A DNA stretch of 64,000 nt from Calliopum simillimum. Its lineage: Eukaryota; Arthropoda; Insecta; Diptera; Lauxaniidae. Of this stretch, positions 10,990-21,894 are shown piece after piece. A program made the position numbers and the translations under genes. Under the pieces are notes generated by a model. That model had not been told where the DNA came from. It worked only from the letters and a program-made list of their open reading frames with translations, and did not search any database. The first letter of the stretch is position 1. Each line of letters begins with the position of its first letter. The stretch lies in contig OX638370.1 in the NCBI GenBank assembly GCA_951812925.1, forward strand, positions 22,807,964-22,871,963. The letters run 5' to 3'.

Positions 10990-12085
10990 CTTTAAAGTGC
11001 GCAATATGGCCATTTGGTCACCTAGTCACGGATCATAGGAACAGACAAGGGTTTCGATGAAACTAAATGAGATACGTTGAACATCGAACAGTTTTTAAAA
11101 AAATGCATCAGCTTAGTGTAGCTTATTTTTTATTCTTGAAAATAAAGACTCTTCATACTAAAAACCCAATATGGCCACTTGATCATCTGGCCATGGACCA
11201 CTAAGAGAAAAGTGGCTTCCATTGAAACCAAATGAGAGCCATAGAATAAAAAGAATGTTTGAAATAGTGTATAAGTTTAGTTTAATTTTTGCTAATGCCA
11301 GGATTTTGTACTTGAAAATAAGGACTTTTCATACCAAGAACCTAATAAGGCCACTTGATCACGTGGTTATGAACCAATAAAAGATAACTGTATTCCAATG
11401 AAACCAAATGTGATTCACTGAACCTTAAGTAATGTTTGAAACAATGTTTATTAATTTAGTGCAGTTTCTTTTACCTACTGCCAAGATTTTATCCTTAAAA
11501 ATAAGGACTTTTCGTACTAAGAACCTAATAAGGCGTCTGGTCACCTGGCCATGGAAAACTGGAACATGAATGGATCCCGATGAAAGCAAATGGGATCTAT
11601 AGAAAAACAGTGTTTGAAAGAAATTTTTCAGTTTGGTATAGTTTCTTTTTCCTGTAGCTGGAATTTTATCCTCGAAAATAAAGATCTTTCATACTCAGAA
11701 CCAATTGGTCACCTGGCCATGGACCACTGAAACATGAGTGGACTCCAATGAAACCAAATGGGATCAAAAAAATATAAAACAGTGTTTGAAACAGTGTATC
11801 AGTTTAGCTTAGTTTCTTTTTTCTAATGCCTGAAATTGGTCCTTGAAAATAAAGACTTTACATGCTAAAAATCCAATATGGCCACTTGGTCACTTGGTTA
11901 CGGACCACTGGAAAATGAATGTATTCCAACGAAGCTTAATGAGATCCATAAAACATAAAATAGTGTTTAAAAAAAATATCGGCTTAGTGTAGTTTCTTCT
12001 TCCCAAAAACAGAATTTTATCTTCGAATATAAGGACCTAATGTGGTCACTTGGTCACTGGCCACTGGAATATTGATTGTAAATTT
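10990..12085. repeat. ~172-bp satellite-like tandem array, seven units
   Basis: Units are keyed by atatggccacttggtcacctgg followed by ccatggaccactgg. Keys lie near 11005, 11168, 11345, 11530, 11704, 11875 and 12040 (spacing 163-185 bp). Each unit then has gattccaatgaaaccaaatg, agtgtttgaaacagtgtat, agtttagtgtagtttcttttt and ccttgaaaataaggactttt. Divergence between units is substantial, so the array is old. Transcription or centromere function cannot be judged from sequence. Confidence 0.85.
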
Positions 12086-13300
12086 TCTTATTGAAAAACA
12101 AATTGTACTCAATATTTTTTTTTTTAAATACAGAGCAGCCTAAGGTTGATTCATTTCCAATTTTCATGAAAATCGGGTAACAAAACATGTTTGTACAATT
12201 CAGAAAATCTCAAACAAGTCAAACTATTCTCGTACTAAATTGAATGAATTTTAATGAAGGTCGTAGAACCTAAAAGTTTTTGAAAAAAGTGAAAAAAACA
12301 TATAAAATTTTTTAAGAATAAAAGGTAAAAAACTTTTTTAAGAAACTTTAATTTCTAAAAGTTTTCGTACAATTTTTTTTTATTTTTTTGGAAAACTTTA
12401 AGGTTTTTTATTTCAAAAAAAAAGTTTTGAATAAATTTTCGCTTTAGTTTTAAAGAGTAATTTTATGGTCCGCCTTATCCTAATGAAAACAATTTCTTAC
12501 TGTGTAAGCCTTTATTGTACGTATGTAGTTACAAAATCTCCTATTCGCATTAAATCCAAAGAGCTTTTCGCTTCTACGGCTTCCCTCAACATTTTGCCAA
12601 TGCAAGCTGAATCCGCTCATGCGACGCACACAATAGATATCAATCAATATTATTGAAAATGCTTATTCTGAGCAATAACTGCCGAGACAGAACTACAACT
12701 TCAACTACATACAAATCTACGTAAGGACTAAAGATGATGATGATGATGATGACTAGTGGTAGAACACTACTCGTGCAGAATAAAATACAAAGTCCAGTGG
12801 CAAAAGAATTTTGTATTGTTGGAAATCAAGCAAAACGTATAATGAAAAAAAGAAGAAGAAAAATTGTTGGGAAATTAATCGACATATACAAAAGTAGCTT
12901 TGAAATATTGATACAATAAAAGAGTTTGGACAGCACAGAGTGACCATGAGTGTGAGTGGGAGTTGTGGAAACTTAATGGACAAAGTTGCATGTATTGGTC
13001 GTTTAAGCGATGCGTATAGTAAGTAATGACTTAATGGACATTTAATATCTGTCTGAAATTGAATACAATATTTAATGGACTTGATTGAACATTGAATGTG
13101 TTTTGTTGAATTGTTGAAAATTTGATTTCGTTCATTCAGTACAAAGAAATGTTTTCACTTAATTTGTATGGAAGTTAAGTTACTTTCTGAGGTATGCATT
13201 TGAAGTAATTTGTAGCATTACGGAGTAATTACGAAATTTCTACAGAAACAATTGATTAGTTTCGAATTGTAATTGATGATTGCTAACACTTTACTTTTTA
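12085..13300. other. AT-rich stretch, no gene seen
   Basis: It contains a short (GAT)n run at 12734-12751 and poly-A/T runs. Short open frames here have no recognisable features. Confidence 0.4.
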
Positions 13301-13302
13301 TA

Positions 13303-13548
13303 TATGAGCCGTTTATTTTGAAAGCGGCCTAGGTCCATTTCGGAGCAAAAGTAACGTTACAGTATGAATTAGCTGGCATTTTGTTCATAACGAATAAAAT
13401 TGAATTCTATCTTTACAGAAAGTTTACGACATTGTGTAGAATTTATGACGTTATGTTTAAAAAATAGTATTGGGCAAAAAACCGATTATTACGGCACATA
13501 ATGTGCCCCGAAATGGATTTAGGCCATTTTCAAAATAAACGGCTCATA
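13303..13548. mobile_element. 246-bp MITE with ~40-bp TIRs
   Basis: The left end tatgagccgtttattttgaa...ggtccatttcgg is mirrored by ccgaaatgga...ttcaaaataaacggctcata, flanked by TA. Its interior (agctggcattttgtt, aaagttta, attgggcaaaaaaccgattatta) matches segments inside the 16289-17842 foldback, so the two are relatives and this is a shorter version. Confidence 0.8.
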
Positions 13549-13550
13549 TA

Positions 13551-14118
13551 ACTTTTACGTAGCATTATTACAACTTTTTAGAAAAATTAATTTGGTTGAT
13601 TAATCGACGATAATGTTCTCAACATAGCGTTTTAAAGTTTTTGCCCACTTTTCGAAACATATCTGGATATTGTTTAAGGTTCTCGAAAACCTTTTCTTGT
13701 TGTATAGTATGTCAAACTTGGTGGCATTCGAAGTTCCACGCCCCACAGTGTACCAAAAGTAAGCTAATCATATCATAAGTTTTTCTCCGCTTGGAAACGC
13801 AGTATAGAAAGTGTACAATCATAAGGACTTTTAGGTTATTATACGTATAATCGAACGAGCCACAGCTTTTTAAAAAATGATTTTTTTTACCCCATTCTGA
13901 GGATTCAAAACCGAGAAATAGTTGAGGAGAAATTTTGTAAGCTCCATAACTAGAGAACCATTTACCCAATTTTTGTGATTTTGAATTATGTTCTACATGA
14001 AATTCTCGGTGAAATTTTGTGATATTTATTTTTTAAAATTTTCTCAGAGAACAACTCCATTAAATTGATTTGAGTGATTTTTTGATAAGTAGAATTGTCC
14101 GATAATTTTTGATTCACT
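13551..14118. other. No recognisable feature
   Basis: AT-rich sequence between two MITEs. Short minus-strand open frames are not supported by motifs. Confidence 0.4.
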
Positions 14119-14119
14119 A

Positions 14120-14455
14120 ATAGTCTATGCAGACTACAGCTTAAATCCGAATTATCAACGTGAGATTGCGAATCTTTTTGTTGCATGATTTAAGGCATTT
14201 TTTAAATACATATTTCATAGGCATTGATTAAAAGAAAATTTCCCAATTCAGTGGCCGAAAAATTCCAAAACATCAGAAACAAGATAGTGAAATAAACATC
14301 AGAAAAGCTGATTAGAATTTCTTGGCCCCTGAATTGGGAAATTTTCTTTTAGTCAATTTCTTTGAAATATTTATTTAAAAAATGCCTAAAATCATGCAAT
14401 AAAAAGATTCACAATCTTAAGTCTATAATTTGGATTTAAGCTGTCGTCTGTCTAG
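14120..14455. mobile_element. MITE 'acagcttaaatcc', copy 1
   Basis: Terminal repeats of about 90 bp: acagcttaaatccgaatta ... gcatgatttaaggcatttttt on the left, mirrored as aaaaaatgcctaaaatcatgc ... tggatttaagctgt on the right. Further inside, aaaagaaaatttcccaattca is mirrored as tgaattgggaaattttctttt. Other copies lie at 15874-16193 and, split by a Helitron, at 16246-16277 plus 18602-18645. Confidence 0.8.
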
Positions 14456-14459
14456 CCTT

Positions 14460-14788
14460 TTAACTAACTGATCTCGTAAACGCGTATTCGGTATGTGACT
14501 ATATAGAACCGCTTAGAAGTATGCAGCAGCATTAAGTTACCGATTATGAGAGTATGTACAATAACAAAATCATCTTCTAGACACGCTGAGAAAGGATAGC
14601 ACAAAATTCTATGCATATGATGGAAATGGTCTGTATAACAGTGACTACTAGAACCACGGAGAAAATTCATGCTGAAGAATTGTACCTTTTTCGATACCAT
14701 AAATTATGTATACGAATACACTTTATTTTTCTATATTTATGTACAATAGTTTCAATTTAATACAATCAGTTTACAATGTATTCTTTAT
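14460..14788. other. No recognisable feature
   Basis: A 78-codon minus-strand open frame (14464-14700) is present but has no motif, no duplicated counterpart and no clear start context. Confidence 0.3.
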
Positions 14789-15390
14789 TCAACTTAATTT
14801 TTTATGAACATTGATTGAATCTGAAGCAATTTCTTCATGAACCATGGTGCAGCATCTCCTTACAAATCATTTACAGTTCCGTTCAGCATAATTATCACTT
14901 TGAGTTAAACTCCAAACAAAAAAATTTGTATACTTTCCATATACTGCTACTTAATATTTTTTTGGTTTGAATTGTAACAGTTCTTTTTTCAATCAGTAGA
15001 TGGCATTGAATGCAGTTTATCTTAGGCACTTTACATGGGCTTTTGCTGTTAGCTCCGTGCAGCATTTTATTTAAAATTCAGCTGTTCTTGATCCATTTAT
15101 TCAATCAATTACTAACCATTGGAATTATTATATAAATTACAAATAAAATACACATAACGAGTACAACTGCGACCACAATATATAAAAGTATGTCTTCAAT
15201 TATGCGTTTAATATCCATTGAATCCTATTGTCTGCAAATATCAATTTGAATTTAAATTGTGTATCAAATCTATAATTAAAAATTAAAATGTTTCAGTTAT
15301 TTTTTTATGTAAAAATTGTCGTTATTGAGCTACTGTCATTTGATGTTTTGACTTTTAAATAAATAACTGATAGATTTATAAAAAAAAAAA
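14789..15390 (-). repeat. ~600-bp duplicated unit, copy 1
   Basis: Homologous along its length, in the same orientation, to 18812-19435. On the minus strand the shared order is: a TATA-like site near the right end, acatcaaatgacagtagctcaataac, a cag-ending acceptor-like site, a 37-38-codon hydrophobic ORF, and a segment open in copy 2. Outside these limits the two loci differ. Confidence 0.8.
15105..15218 (-). CDS. Transmembrane micro-ORF, copy 1 (37 aa)
   Basis: An ATG in good context (attcaATGG) opens a 37-residue frame. After about nine charged or polar residues (start MDIKRIIED) comes a single hydrophobic segment (residues 10-32, containing VLVMCI) and a short IPM..SN tail, as for a single-pass membrane peptide. 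The copy at 19143-19259 keeps start, stop, length (one in-frame codon indel) and 23 of 37 residues. Substitutions are spread almost evenly over codon positions, so selection is not proven. A possible donor (gtaattg, from 15112) could splice it to a second segment at 14943-14789, but that segment has an in-frame TGA at 14867-14869 here. I do not recognise the family. Confidence 0.3.
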   Translation of the reverse strand: MDIKRIIEDILLYIVVAVVLVMCILFVIYIIIPMVSN

Positions 15391-15873
15391 AATTTTTAAG
15401 TAAGTTAGTATGTTTCGGCTAATTCCATGTGTATAGCCTCATTAGATCAGTTATTCCAGTTTTCTTATGAAAGAAAACGCGGTGCTTTAGCCACTACGCT
15501 ATTAGACACGAATAATCTTCTCTATATAGGATCGCCTATATGCATAGATCATATGGCTCACTAGCGCCATCTGCAGTGTAAAACTGTCAAATTGTTTTTG
15601 GTTGGTAATACACTCTGGTTTTGAGACATGCTACGCTAGCTACAATTAATTAGTTTAATATAAATTTATCATACTTCAGTTAAGAGAAAGCGCGTTGGTT
15701 CTTTCATTAGTACTACACAAGCAAAAAAACTGTCAATAAACTTACTTCATAAATTATCTAGGGGAACCTGCCTATCTATTACGTATCAAAATTTTCGTAA
15801 TTTCGAGAGCCTGCATTGTATGTGGAAAACAAATCCGCAATTATAGGTTTTAGTTTGATTTGATACGCTAATA
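15391..15873. other. No recognisable feature
   Basis: This contains cactagcgccatctgcagtg near 15560, a string like those found near transposon ends, but no boundaries or coding are visible. Confidence 0.35.
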
Positions 15874-16193
15874 GGCTAGACAACCGACAGCTTAAATCCG
15901 GATTTTAGACGTAGTAATGCGAATGTTTTTATTGCATGATTTTAGGCATTTTTTAAATACATATTTCATATACTTACATTGACTAAAGAAAATTTGCCGA
16001 AATATTCTAATTAGCTTTTCTGATGCTCACTATTTATCTTATTTTTGTTAATTTATAATTTTTAAGCCCCTGAATTGGGAAATTTTCTTTTAGACAATTT
16101 CTATGAAATATTTATTTAAAAAATGCCTAAAAACATGCAATAAAAAAATTCCCATCTTTATGTCTATAATCCGGATTTAAGCTGTCGTTGTCG
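15874..16193. mobile_element. MITE 'acagcttaaatcc', copy 2
   Basis: Left ggctagacaaccgacagcttaaatccgg and right ccggatttaagctgtcg mirror each other, with nested gcatgattttaggcatttttt and aaaaaatgcctaaaaacatgc. Same family and inner order as copy 1. Confidence 0.8.
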
Positions 16194-16245
16194 TTATTGC
16201 AGTATTTAACATTAATCAACGCAACCTACCGGAAAAATAGTTACA

Positions 16246-16277
16246 GGCTAGACAGACGACAGCTTAAATCCGGATTA
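16246..16277. mobile_element. MITE copy 3, left part, split by a Helitron
   Basis: It reads ggctagacagacgacagctt...ccggatta and stops exactly where the Helitron 5'-TC begins. The MITE resumes at 18602 with tagac-taataa-gtgaatctttttat and gcatgattt-aggcattt, after the Helitron CTAG. Confidence 0.8.
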
Positions 16278-18601
16278 TCTATATATTAGGGTGGGCCGAT
16301 TTGAAAACTGATCTCGGCTACCCCCCTATGTGAAAGTTCATTCAATTCTATGAATATTTGCCCAAGGAACTATACTTCTGCGTTCAACTTTAGTTCGGCG
16401 CATTTTTGATGGAAAATTGTACATTTCACCAATATTTTTTTTGTTTTCATACTAAATTTTAAAAATTTTTATAAAGACAAAAGTAATGTCATTATATGAT
16501 TTGGCTGGTATTCTGTCAGTAATCAATTAAATTGGGTTCTGTTTGCATAAAAAGTTTACTTGATGGTGTGGAATTGATGCTATACACCTAAAAAAATGAT
16601 ATGGGTCAAATAGCTGATTATTATGACCGACTTTCAAAATAAACGATTCATATTTTTGGATGAATTTTTAAAAAAAAAACACCAACCTAAGCTGAAAGTT
16701 CATTCAATTCTATGAATATTTGCCCAAGGAACCATACCTCTACGATCAACTTTAGTTCAACGCATTTTCAATTGAAAATTTTACCTTGCGTTCAATATTT
16801 ATTTTTATGCTTAATTTTCAAAATTCCTATAGAGACAAAAGTAATATCATAATATGTTTTGGCTGGTATTCTGTCACAAATCAATAAAAAAATGGGTTTT
16901 GTTTTTACGAGAAGTTTACTTAATAGCGTGGAATTGATTACGAGTCATATTTTTACATAGATTTTTTCAATCGAAACACCAACCCAAGCATTTTTGGATG
17001 CTAGGATGCCGAATCTTACACTCATTTTTTTCCAGGGCAACATCTAGTGGCAGTTTTAGGAAATAAATTTGCCTCTTTTTTTAATTTTACAGAACAATAT
17101 ACCAAAAATCTATGTAAAAATATGAATCGTTTATAATAAATATATGTAATTTAACCGATATAATTATTTGGAATAATTATAATAAATTTCACGCTATCAA
17201 GTAAACTGTTTGTCAAAACAGAACCCAATTTTATTAATTACTGACAGACAACTAGCCAAAACATATTATGATATTACTTTTGTCTCTATAGGAATTTTGA
17301 AAATTAAGCATAAAAATAAATATTAAACGCAAGGTAAAATTTTCAATCGAAAATGCGCCGAACTAAAATTGAACGTAGAGGTATGGTTCCTTGGGCAAGT
17401 ATTCATAGAATTGAATGAACTTTCAGCCTAGGTTGGTATTTTGTTTGAAAAAATTCATCCAAAAATATGAATCGTTTATTTTGAAAGTCGGTCATAATAA
17501 TCGGCTATTTGACCCATATAATTTTTTTAAATACATAGCATAAATTTCACTCTATTAAGTAAACTTTTTATGTTAACAGAACTTAATTTAATTGATAACT
17601 GACAGAATACCAGCCAAATCATATAATGACATTACTTTTGTCCTTATAAAAATTTTTAAAATTTAGTATGAAAACAAAAAAAAATATTGATGAAAGGTAC
17701 AATTTTCAATCAAAAATGCGCCGAACTAAAGTTGAACGCAGAGATATAGTTCTTTGTGCAAATGTTCATAAAATTGAATGAACTTTCACATAGGGGGGTA
17801 GCCGAGGTCGATAAAATTTCCTCCATACAATTTGGCCCACCCTACTATATATAAATAGGCAAACGAAATCTGTTCAGTCCCTGTTTGTACACCTAACTCT
17901 CAACCGATTTGTTTTTTTTTTTTTTTGTTGGAAAGGCTGTGAGGAGGAGCAGTGTATAGGACCATATTTTTTTTTAAAGAGGGCGGTAACACGCCCCTAA
18001 ATGGGAAAAACGCTCTCACGGCTACGCCGCTGCATCGATTTTAACAAAATTAAGTATGGGGATTGGGTTGGCACCAGAGAACGATAATATGACATTTATG
18101 TTTTTCAGTGGGCGGTGCCACGCCCCTAAATGAAATAAACGCTCTCACAGCTAAACCGCTGCATCGATTTCAACGAAATTTGGTGTGAAGACAGGGTTAC
18201 CACTAAGGAACGGTAACATGACCATTTTGTTTTCAGTGGGCAGTGCCACGCCCCTAAATGGAAAAAACACTCTCACGGCAAAAATACAACATACAATTTT
18301 TATGAAATTTGGTGTAGATATAGAGTTAGCACTATATAGCACGATAGCATGATTGATTTTTATGAATTTTGGTATAGAAAGATATCAAAAACTGTTTGCT
18401 CTTTAGTAGGAGTTACACGCGTCTAAATGGAAAGTACGACATTGCAACTTAGCTGCTGCACCGATGCAGATAACCCGAACCCAAAGGAAGAATAATAAAA
18501 ACTTTTTGTGTTTTATCGACCAAGTAAGGGTATAAAAACTTTTTCTTTTATTTTATGGTCAAATCGAAATGGTCGAATTTCGGCCACAAGGCGAACTCTA
18601 G
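16278..18601 (+). mobile_element. Non-autonomous Helitron, copy 2 (interrupted)
   Basis: It starts TC at 16278 and ends CTAG at 18601, inserted between A (16277) and T (18602) of a MITE. Deleting it restores the MITE sequence ...cggatta|tagac... seen in its sister copies, so both ends are fixed to the base with no target duplication. A 6-bp hairpin (GGTCGA/TCGGCC, 3-nt loop) sits 12 nt before CTAG. A foldback element (16289-17842) interrupts it just inside the 5' end. The remaining body matches 1502-2276 in reverse orientation. No Rep or helicase coding. Confidence 0.85.
16289..17842. mobile_element. 1.55-kb foldback element with TA target duplication
   Basis: The ends GGGTGGGCC and GGCCCACCC are flanked by TA (16287-16288, 17843-17844). 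Each arm holds two diverged tandem copies of a ~370-bp unit (keys: gttcattcaattctatgaat, gcccaaggaac, aactttagttc), mirrored in the other arm, so the unit is present four times. The centre near 17050-17100 is unique. The interior shares segments with the 246-bp MITE at 13303. No transposase; TA target sites suggest mobilisation by a Tc1/mariner-type enzyme. Confidence 0.85.
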
Positions 18602-18645
18602 TAGACTTAATAACGTGAATCTTTTTATCGCATGATTTGAGGCAT
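18602..18645. mobile_element. MITE copy 3, right part
   Basis: Continues the MITE split at 16277. Homology is lost after gcatgatttgaggcattt; the far TIR is missing or too diverged to see. Confidence 0.6.
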
Positions 18646-18811
18646 TTGGTGATTTCTATTATTATTATAAAATTTCACTTGAAAATGTTTGAAAAATTTG
18701 CTGCGAAGCGCAGCGTAAAATCTTCTGACTTTGAAAGTGCAGTGCGGGAAATCGGTACACTTAAAATCCCTTTAAATACAAATGGTTGAGCTATAGGATA
18801 GATTTCCAAGT

Positions 18812-19435
18812 TTATGTATTTTTTGTCGCTTGAGTTAATATTTTACTTATTGGATCTGAAGTAATTGCTTCATTAACCATAGTGGAGCATCCTCTAACAT
18901 ACCACTTACAATTCAGTTCAGCATAATTATCACTTTTAATTACACTCCAAATAAAAAAGTTTGTATACTTTCCGCATACTGCTACTTATTTTTTTTTTTT
19001 TGGCTTGAATGGTAACAGTTCTCTTTTGCATCAGTAGATGGCATTGAATGCAGTTTGTCTTTGGCATTTTACAAGGGGTTTTGCTGTTTGCTTTGTGCTG
19101 TAGTTTTTTTAAAATTCAGCTGTTTTTGTTCCATTTATTCAATCAATTACTCATCGTCATTGGAATCATTACATAAACTACAAATGCAATACACATTACG
19201 AGCATAGCCGCGATTACTATAAGCAAAAGTATGACTACAATTATGTCCTGAATGACCATTGTATCCAATTGACTGAAAATATCAATTTGAATTTAAAATG
19301 TATATCAAATTGGTTATAAAAAATTGTTGCTATCCTGTTATTTAGTTGTTATACAAAAAATGGTTGTTATTGAGCTACTGTCATTTGATGTTTTGACTTT
19401 TAAATAAATATCTGATTGATATATAAAAAAAAAAT
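18812..19435 (-). repeat. ~600-bp duplicated unit, copy 2
   Basis: Homologous to 14789-15390. On the minus strand, past the micro-ORF and a 172-nt spacer that would run gtaattg...tagcag, the segment 18978-18812 is open for 55 codons. It includes GKYTNFF.W, SDNYAE.NCK and TMV.E, aligned without indels to copy 1 as far as the shared ..SD. The spacer end is A-rich and lacks a pyrimidine tract, which argues against splicing. Confidence 0.6.
19143..19259 (-). CDS. Transmembrane micro-ORF, copy 2 (38 aa)
   Basis: The start ATG sits in good context (atacaATGG) 13 nt after an acceptor-like gatattttcag. The peptide has a short N-terminus, one hydrophobic helix-length segment (about residues 6-32) and an IPM..SN tail. 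Aligned to copy 1 it shares M, I-LL-IV-A, LVMCI, FV.Y, IPM and SN. If spliced through gtaattg (from 19150) to 18978, the frame stays open and would give about 91 residues with two cysteines near NCKWYVRGC. An AATAAA lies just after the unspliced stop. A TATA-like tttatatatc lies about 170 nt upstream. Family not recognised. Could be a degraded transposon-borne ORF instead of a host gene. Confidence 0.35.
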   Translation of the reverse strand: MVIQDIIVVILLLIVIAAMLVMCIAFVVYVMIPMTMSN

Positions 19436-19489
19436 TATTTTGTGCTAAAATAAAGAATTTATTTTTGAAATGGGTATTTTCAAGAACAT

Positions 19490-20330
19490 TCTACAATAAT
19501 CTGCCGCTTTTGTATCTTTAATTTTGACAGAAAATAAGGAGATTGAATGAAATCCAGATAATTCTCAAGTTTTGCTATAATTTCTTATAATATCATCAAA
19601 CTCTTCTTTAGAAGCAAAGAAATAAATCAGATTATGGTACAAATGTCATAAAAGCATAGCATACTTTCATGATCTGTGTTGTTTGAAATTCTACAAAACT
19701 GCTGCGTGCTTTCAGGCTCTACGTTAATCGGGTGGCAAATTTGAAATTTTTCACTATTTTCAAAATATATGTGCTGAAACACGGAGTAAATTTCCAAAAA
19801 CATTTGATTGAATAAAAGTTTTTCTAGAGCCCTAAGTCTGGCGATGAATAGAGAAAAGCAGAGCAGATCTGATGTTTTTGAGTTTGAAAATAAAGGCTAG
19901 ATTGCTTTGACATTCAAGTTTCTGAAGAAATCCATCTGAAATTCGCCTCGGTGAGAAAATGCGTGAAAATCAGTTTGTTCACTAGAGAGGCGCCATGTCT
20001 TGCTAATTCATCAGGCTTTTTCGTACACAATTTTTCGTACGCAATTTTAGTTTGATTTAAAAACCAAAAGGTATTTACTTGGAAGAATGTAAAAAAAAGT
20101 ATTAATTATAACTATTTTGGAATAAATTCCATACTTTTCTGGTATAAATTTCGAATTTCTTTGCAAAACCAAGTTTTTTTGTTTAATGCATAGAAGGCTA
20201 TATTTCCTTCTATGCATCTTTTTTCAATTATAAATTTGCAATTTAGTTTCGGATCTAGAAAGACTCCTATGTATTTGATGTATTTGGAAAGTGAAAGGAA
20301 GGGATTGTCTTTTCAATCAAGGAAGTTTAA
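19490..20330 (-). pseudogene. Non-LTR retrotransposon remnant: RT thumb and RNase H end
   Basis: On the minus strand near 20290-20180 the translation gives KYIGVFLDPKLNCKF...IEKRC...NIAFYAL, the conserved segment after the reverse transcriptase palm in R1/LOA-type LINEs (YLGV.LDPKLNW ... AFY). Further on, 20016-19978 reads PDELARHGAS, the end of an RNase H domain (KADELAR.GAS). The stretch between them is far too short, so most of RNase H is deleted. Frameshifts and stops follow the thumb. The tail down to 19490 is plausible but too decayed to align by eye. Confidence 0.65.
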
Positions 20331-20334
20331 AATT

Positions 20335-21120
20335 AGTTTTTTTGGTTTCTGTATCTTTAATTTATTTATTTAAATATCTATTTATTGCATTTAAAAAATA
20401 AATGGAATTTTGAAAACAACAACGCAAAAATACTTTAGTACTTTGAAATTAATAAAAATCCAACCAAAACCTTGCATATGCCTCTCATTCAATAGTTGCA
20501 TAACTTGTTGCATAATTTTAGGATTTTTTTTTTATTGAATTTTTATTAAAAAAAATTTTATTTATTTATGACTAAATTAAAACATCACCAATTCTATTGC
20601 TGATGCACTTAATTAATATCCACTGTCAACATTTTGCAGTTCGTCATTATGAAATTCAAGAATATTACAGTAAATAAATAAGCTCCTAAATCTATGCAAC
20701 ATTTTTTATATCCAAAATTCTGTTGCAAGGTGGTAGCCCTGTTTTTAGTGGCTATACGACGAACACTGTTCGTAAAGTAGATGAAATCAGATAAATGCCA
20801 CGCCCACTTTTTAACGTGTCAAATTATCCAATCGATAAAAAGTGGGCAGAGTAAACGATATTTATGTTCGCCATCAATCTACCAAAATCATCAAATTATA
20901 TTTTATAGTTTGTGAGATAAACCTTTTAATCATTTGCATAGCGTTCAAAAAACACTTTTTTTGTGCTGGCTTATAACTCGTTAAGTTATAATCCAACCGA
21001 AAAATCGAATAATTGTGGCTTGTTGAGAATAATTTTGGCTACTCAAACGCTTTAACAAGAATTAATTTTGCGCTTCGCTGCTTTTGTTACGTAGCCTTAA
21101 GTTGACCTCAATACATTGAT
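20335..21120. repeat. AT-rich stretch with a piece of the gccacgcccac repeat
   Basis: Bases 20760-20900 contain gccacgcccactttttaacg and aaaaagtgggc, resembling the repeats at 2277-3420. The rest holds nothing recognised. Confidence 0.4.
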
Positions 21121-21146
21121 TTTTTACCTTTAGGCAACTTTGAGAC

Positions 21147-21890
21147 AACTCAGAATTCTGGCGTGATAGGATAAATCCAAATTAGAGTCATAATAAAGAG
21201 ATACCAGCCCATCATAACGCTATTAAAAAAGAGAACAGAAAACCATGGTAGGCCTTGACGAGAGGTAGGGGATAAAAAATACATGAACATTTTTTCTGAC
21301 GCTCTAATTTTGAGAAATTTTCGACACTTTTTTGACACTATTTTCGACACCTTTCTATGACGCTTTTTACGAAATTTTTTTTTTTTGTACTTTTTTGAGA
21401 CTTTTTTTCGACACTACTTTTTTTGATACTTTTTTTGACATTTTCTGCGACAATCTTTTCGACACAAAAAGGTGACACGTTTTTGTCACATTTTTGCTAC
21501 ACTTTTTTCGACAGTTTTTGCAACACAAAAGGTTGCTACGTTTTCGACTTATTTTTGCTACACTTTTTTTCGACACTTTATTTAAGACACTTTTTGACAC
21601 TCTTTTTTACTACAGTTTTTTTCCACACTCTATTCGCAACAAAATGTTAATACTTTTTTCTGCACATTTTTGGTATACTTTTTTCGATACTCTTTTTCAA
21701 CCTCAAAAAAAGGATTTTTGCACTTTTAAGCAAGGACAACTTAGTATTCTGGCGTGATGGAAAAAATCAAGTTCAGATTCGTTATAAAGAGGACCACCGA
21801 AGACTCTGGCAACAACCACTTTCTTGTGGCCCTACCTATGAAAATCTGAGCTCAGATTTTGTTTCTCATATTTTGTAACAAACCTAGTAC
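21147..21890. repeat. Minisatellite block 1 (cgacac-T(n)) between direct repeats
   Basis: The core 21290-21690 is a chain of ttttttcgacact-type units mixed with cgacacaaaa and gctacactttt. Direct repeats of about 55 bp flank it: acaact-ag-attctggcgtgat ... ataaagag-accac begins near 21146 and again near 21737. The minisatellite therefore sits inside a tandem duplication of about 590 bp. All predicted Lys/Ser or Phe/Thr-rich peptides here are by-products. Confidence 0.8.
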
Positions 21891-21894
21891 GATA

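Noticed and set aside
21367..21757. Lys/Ser-rich and Phe/Thr-rich open frames on both strands
   Set aside because: By-products of the cgacac-T(n) minisatellite; the same applies at 23992-24715 and 25253-25707.
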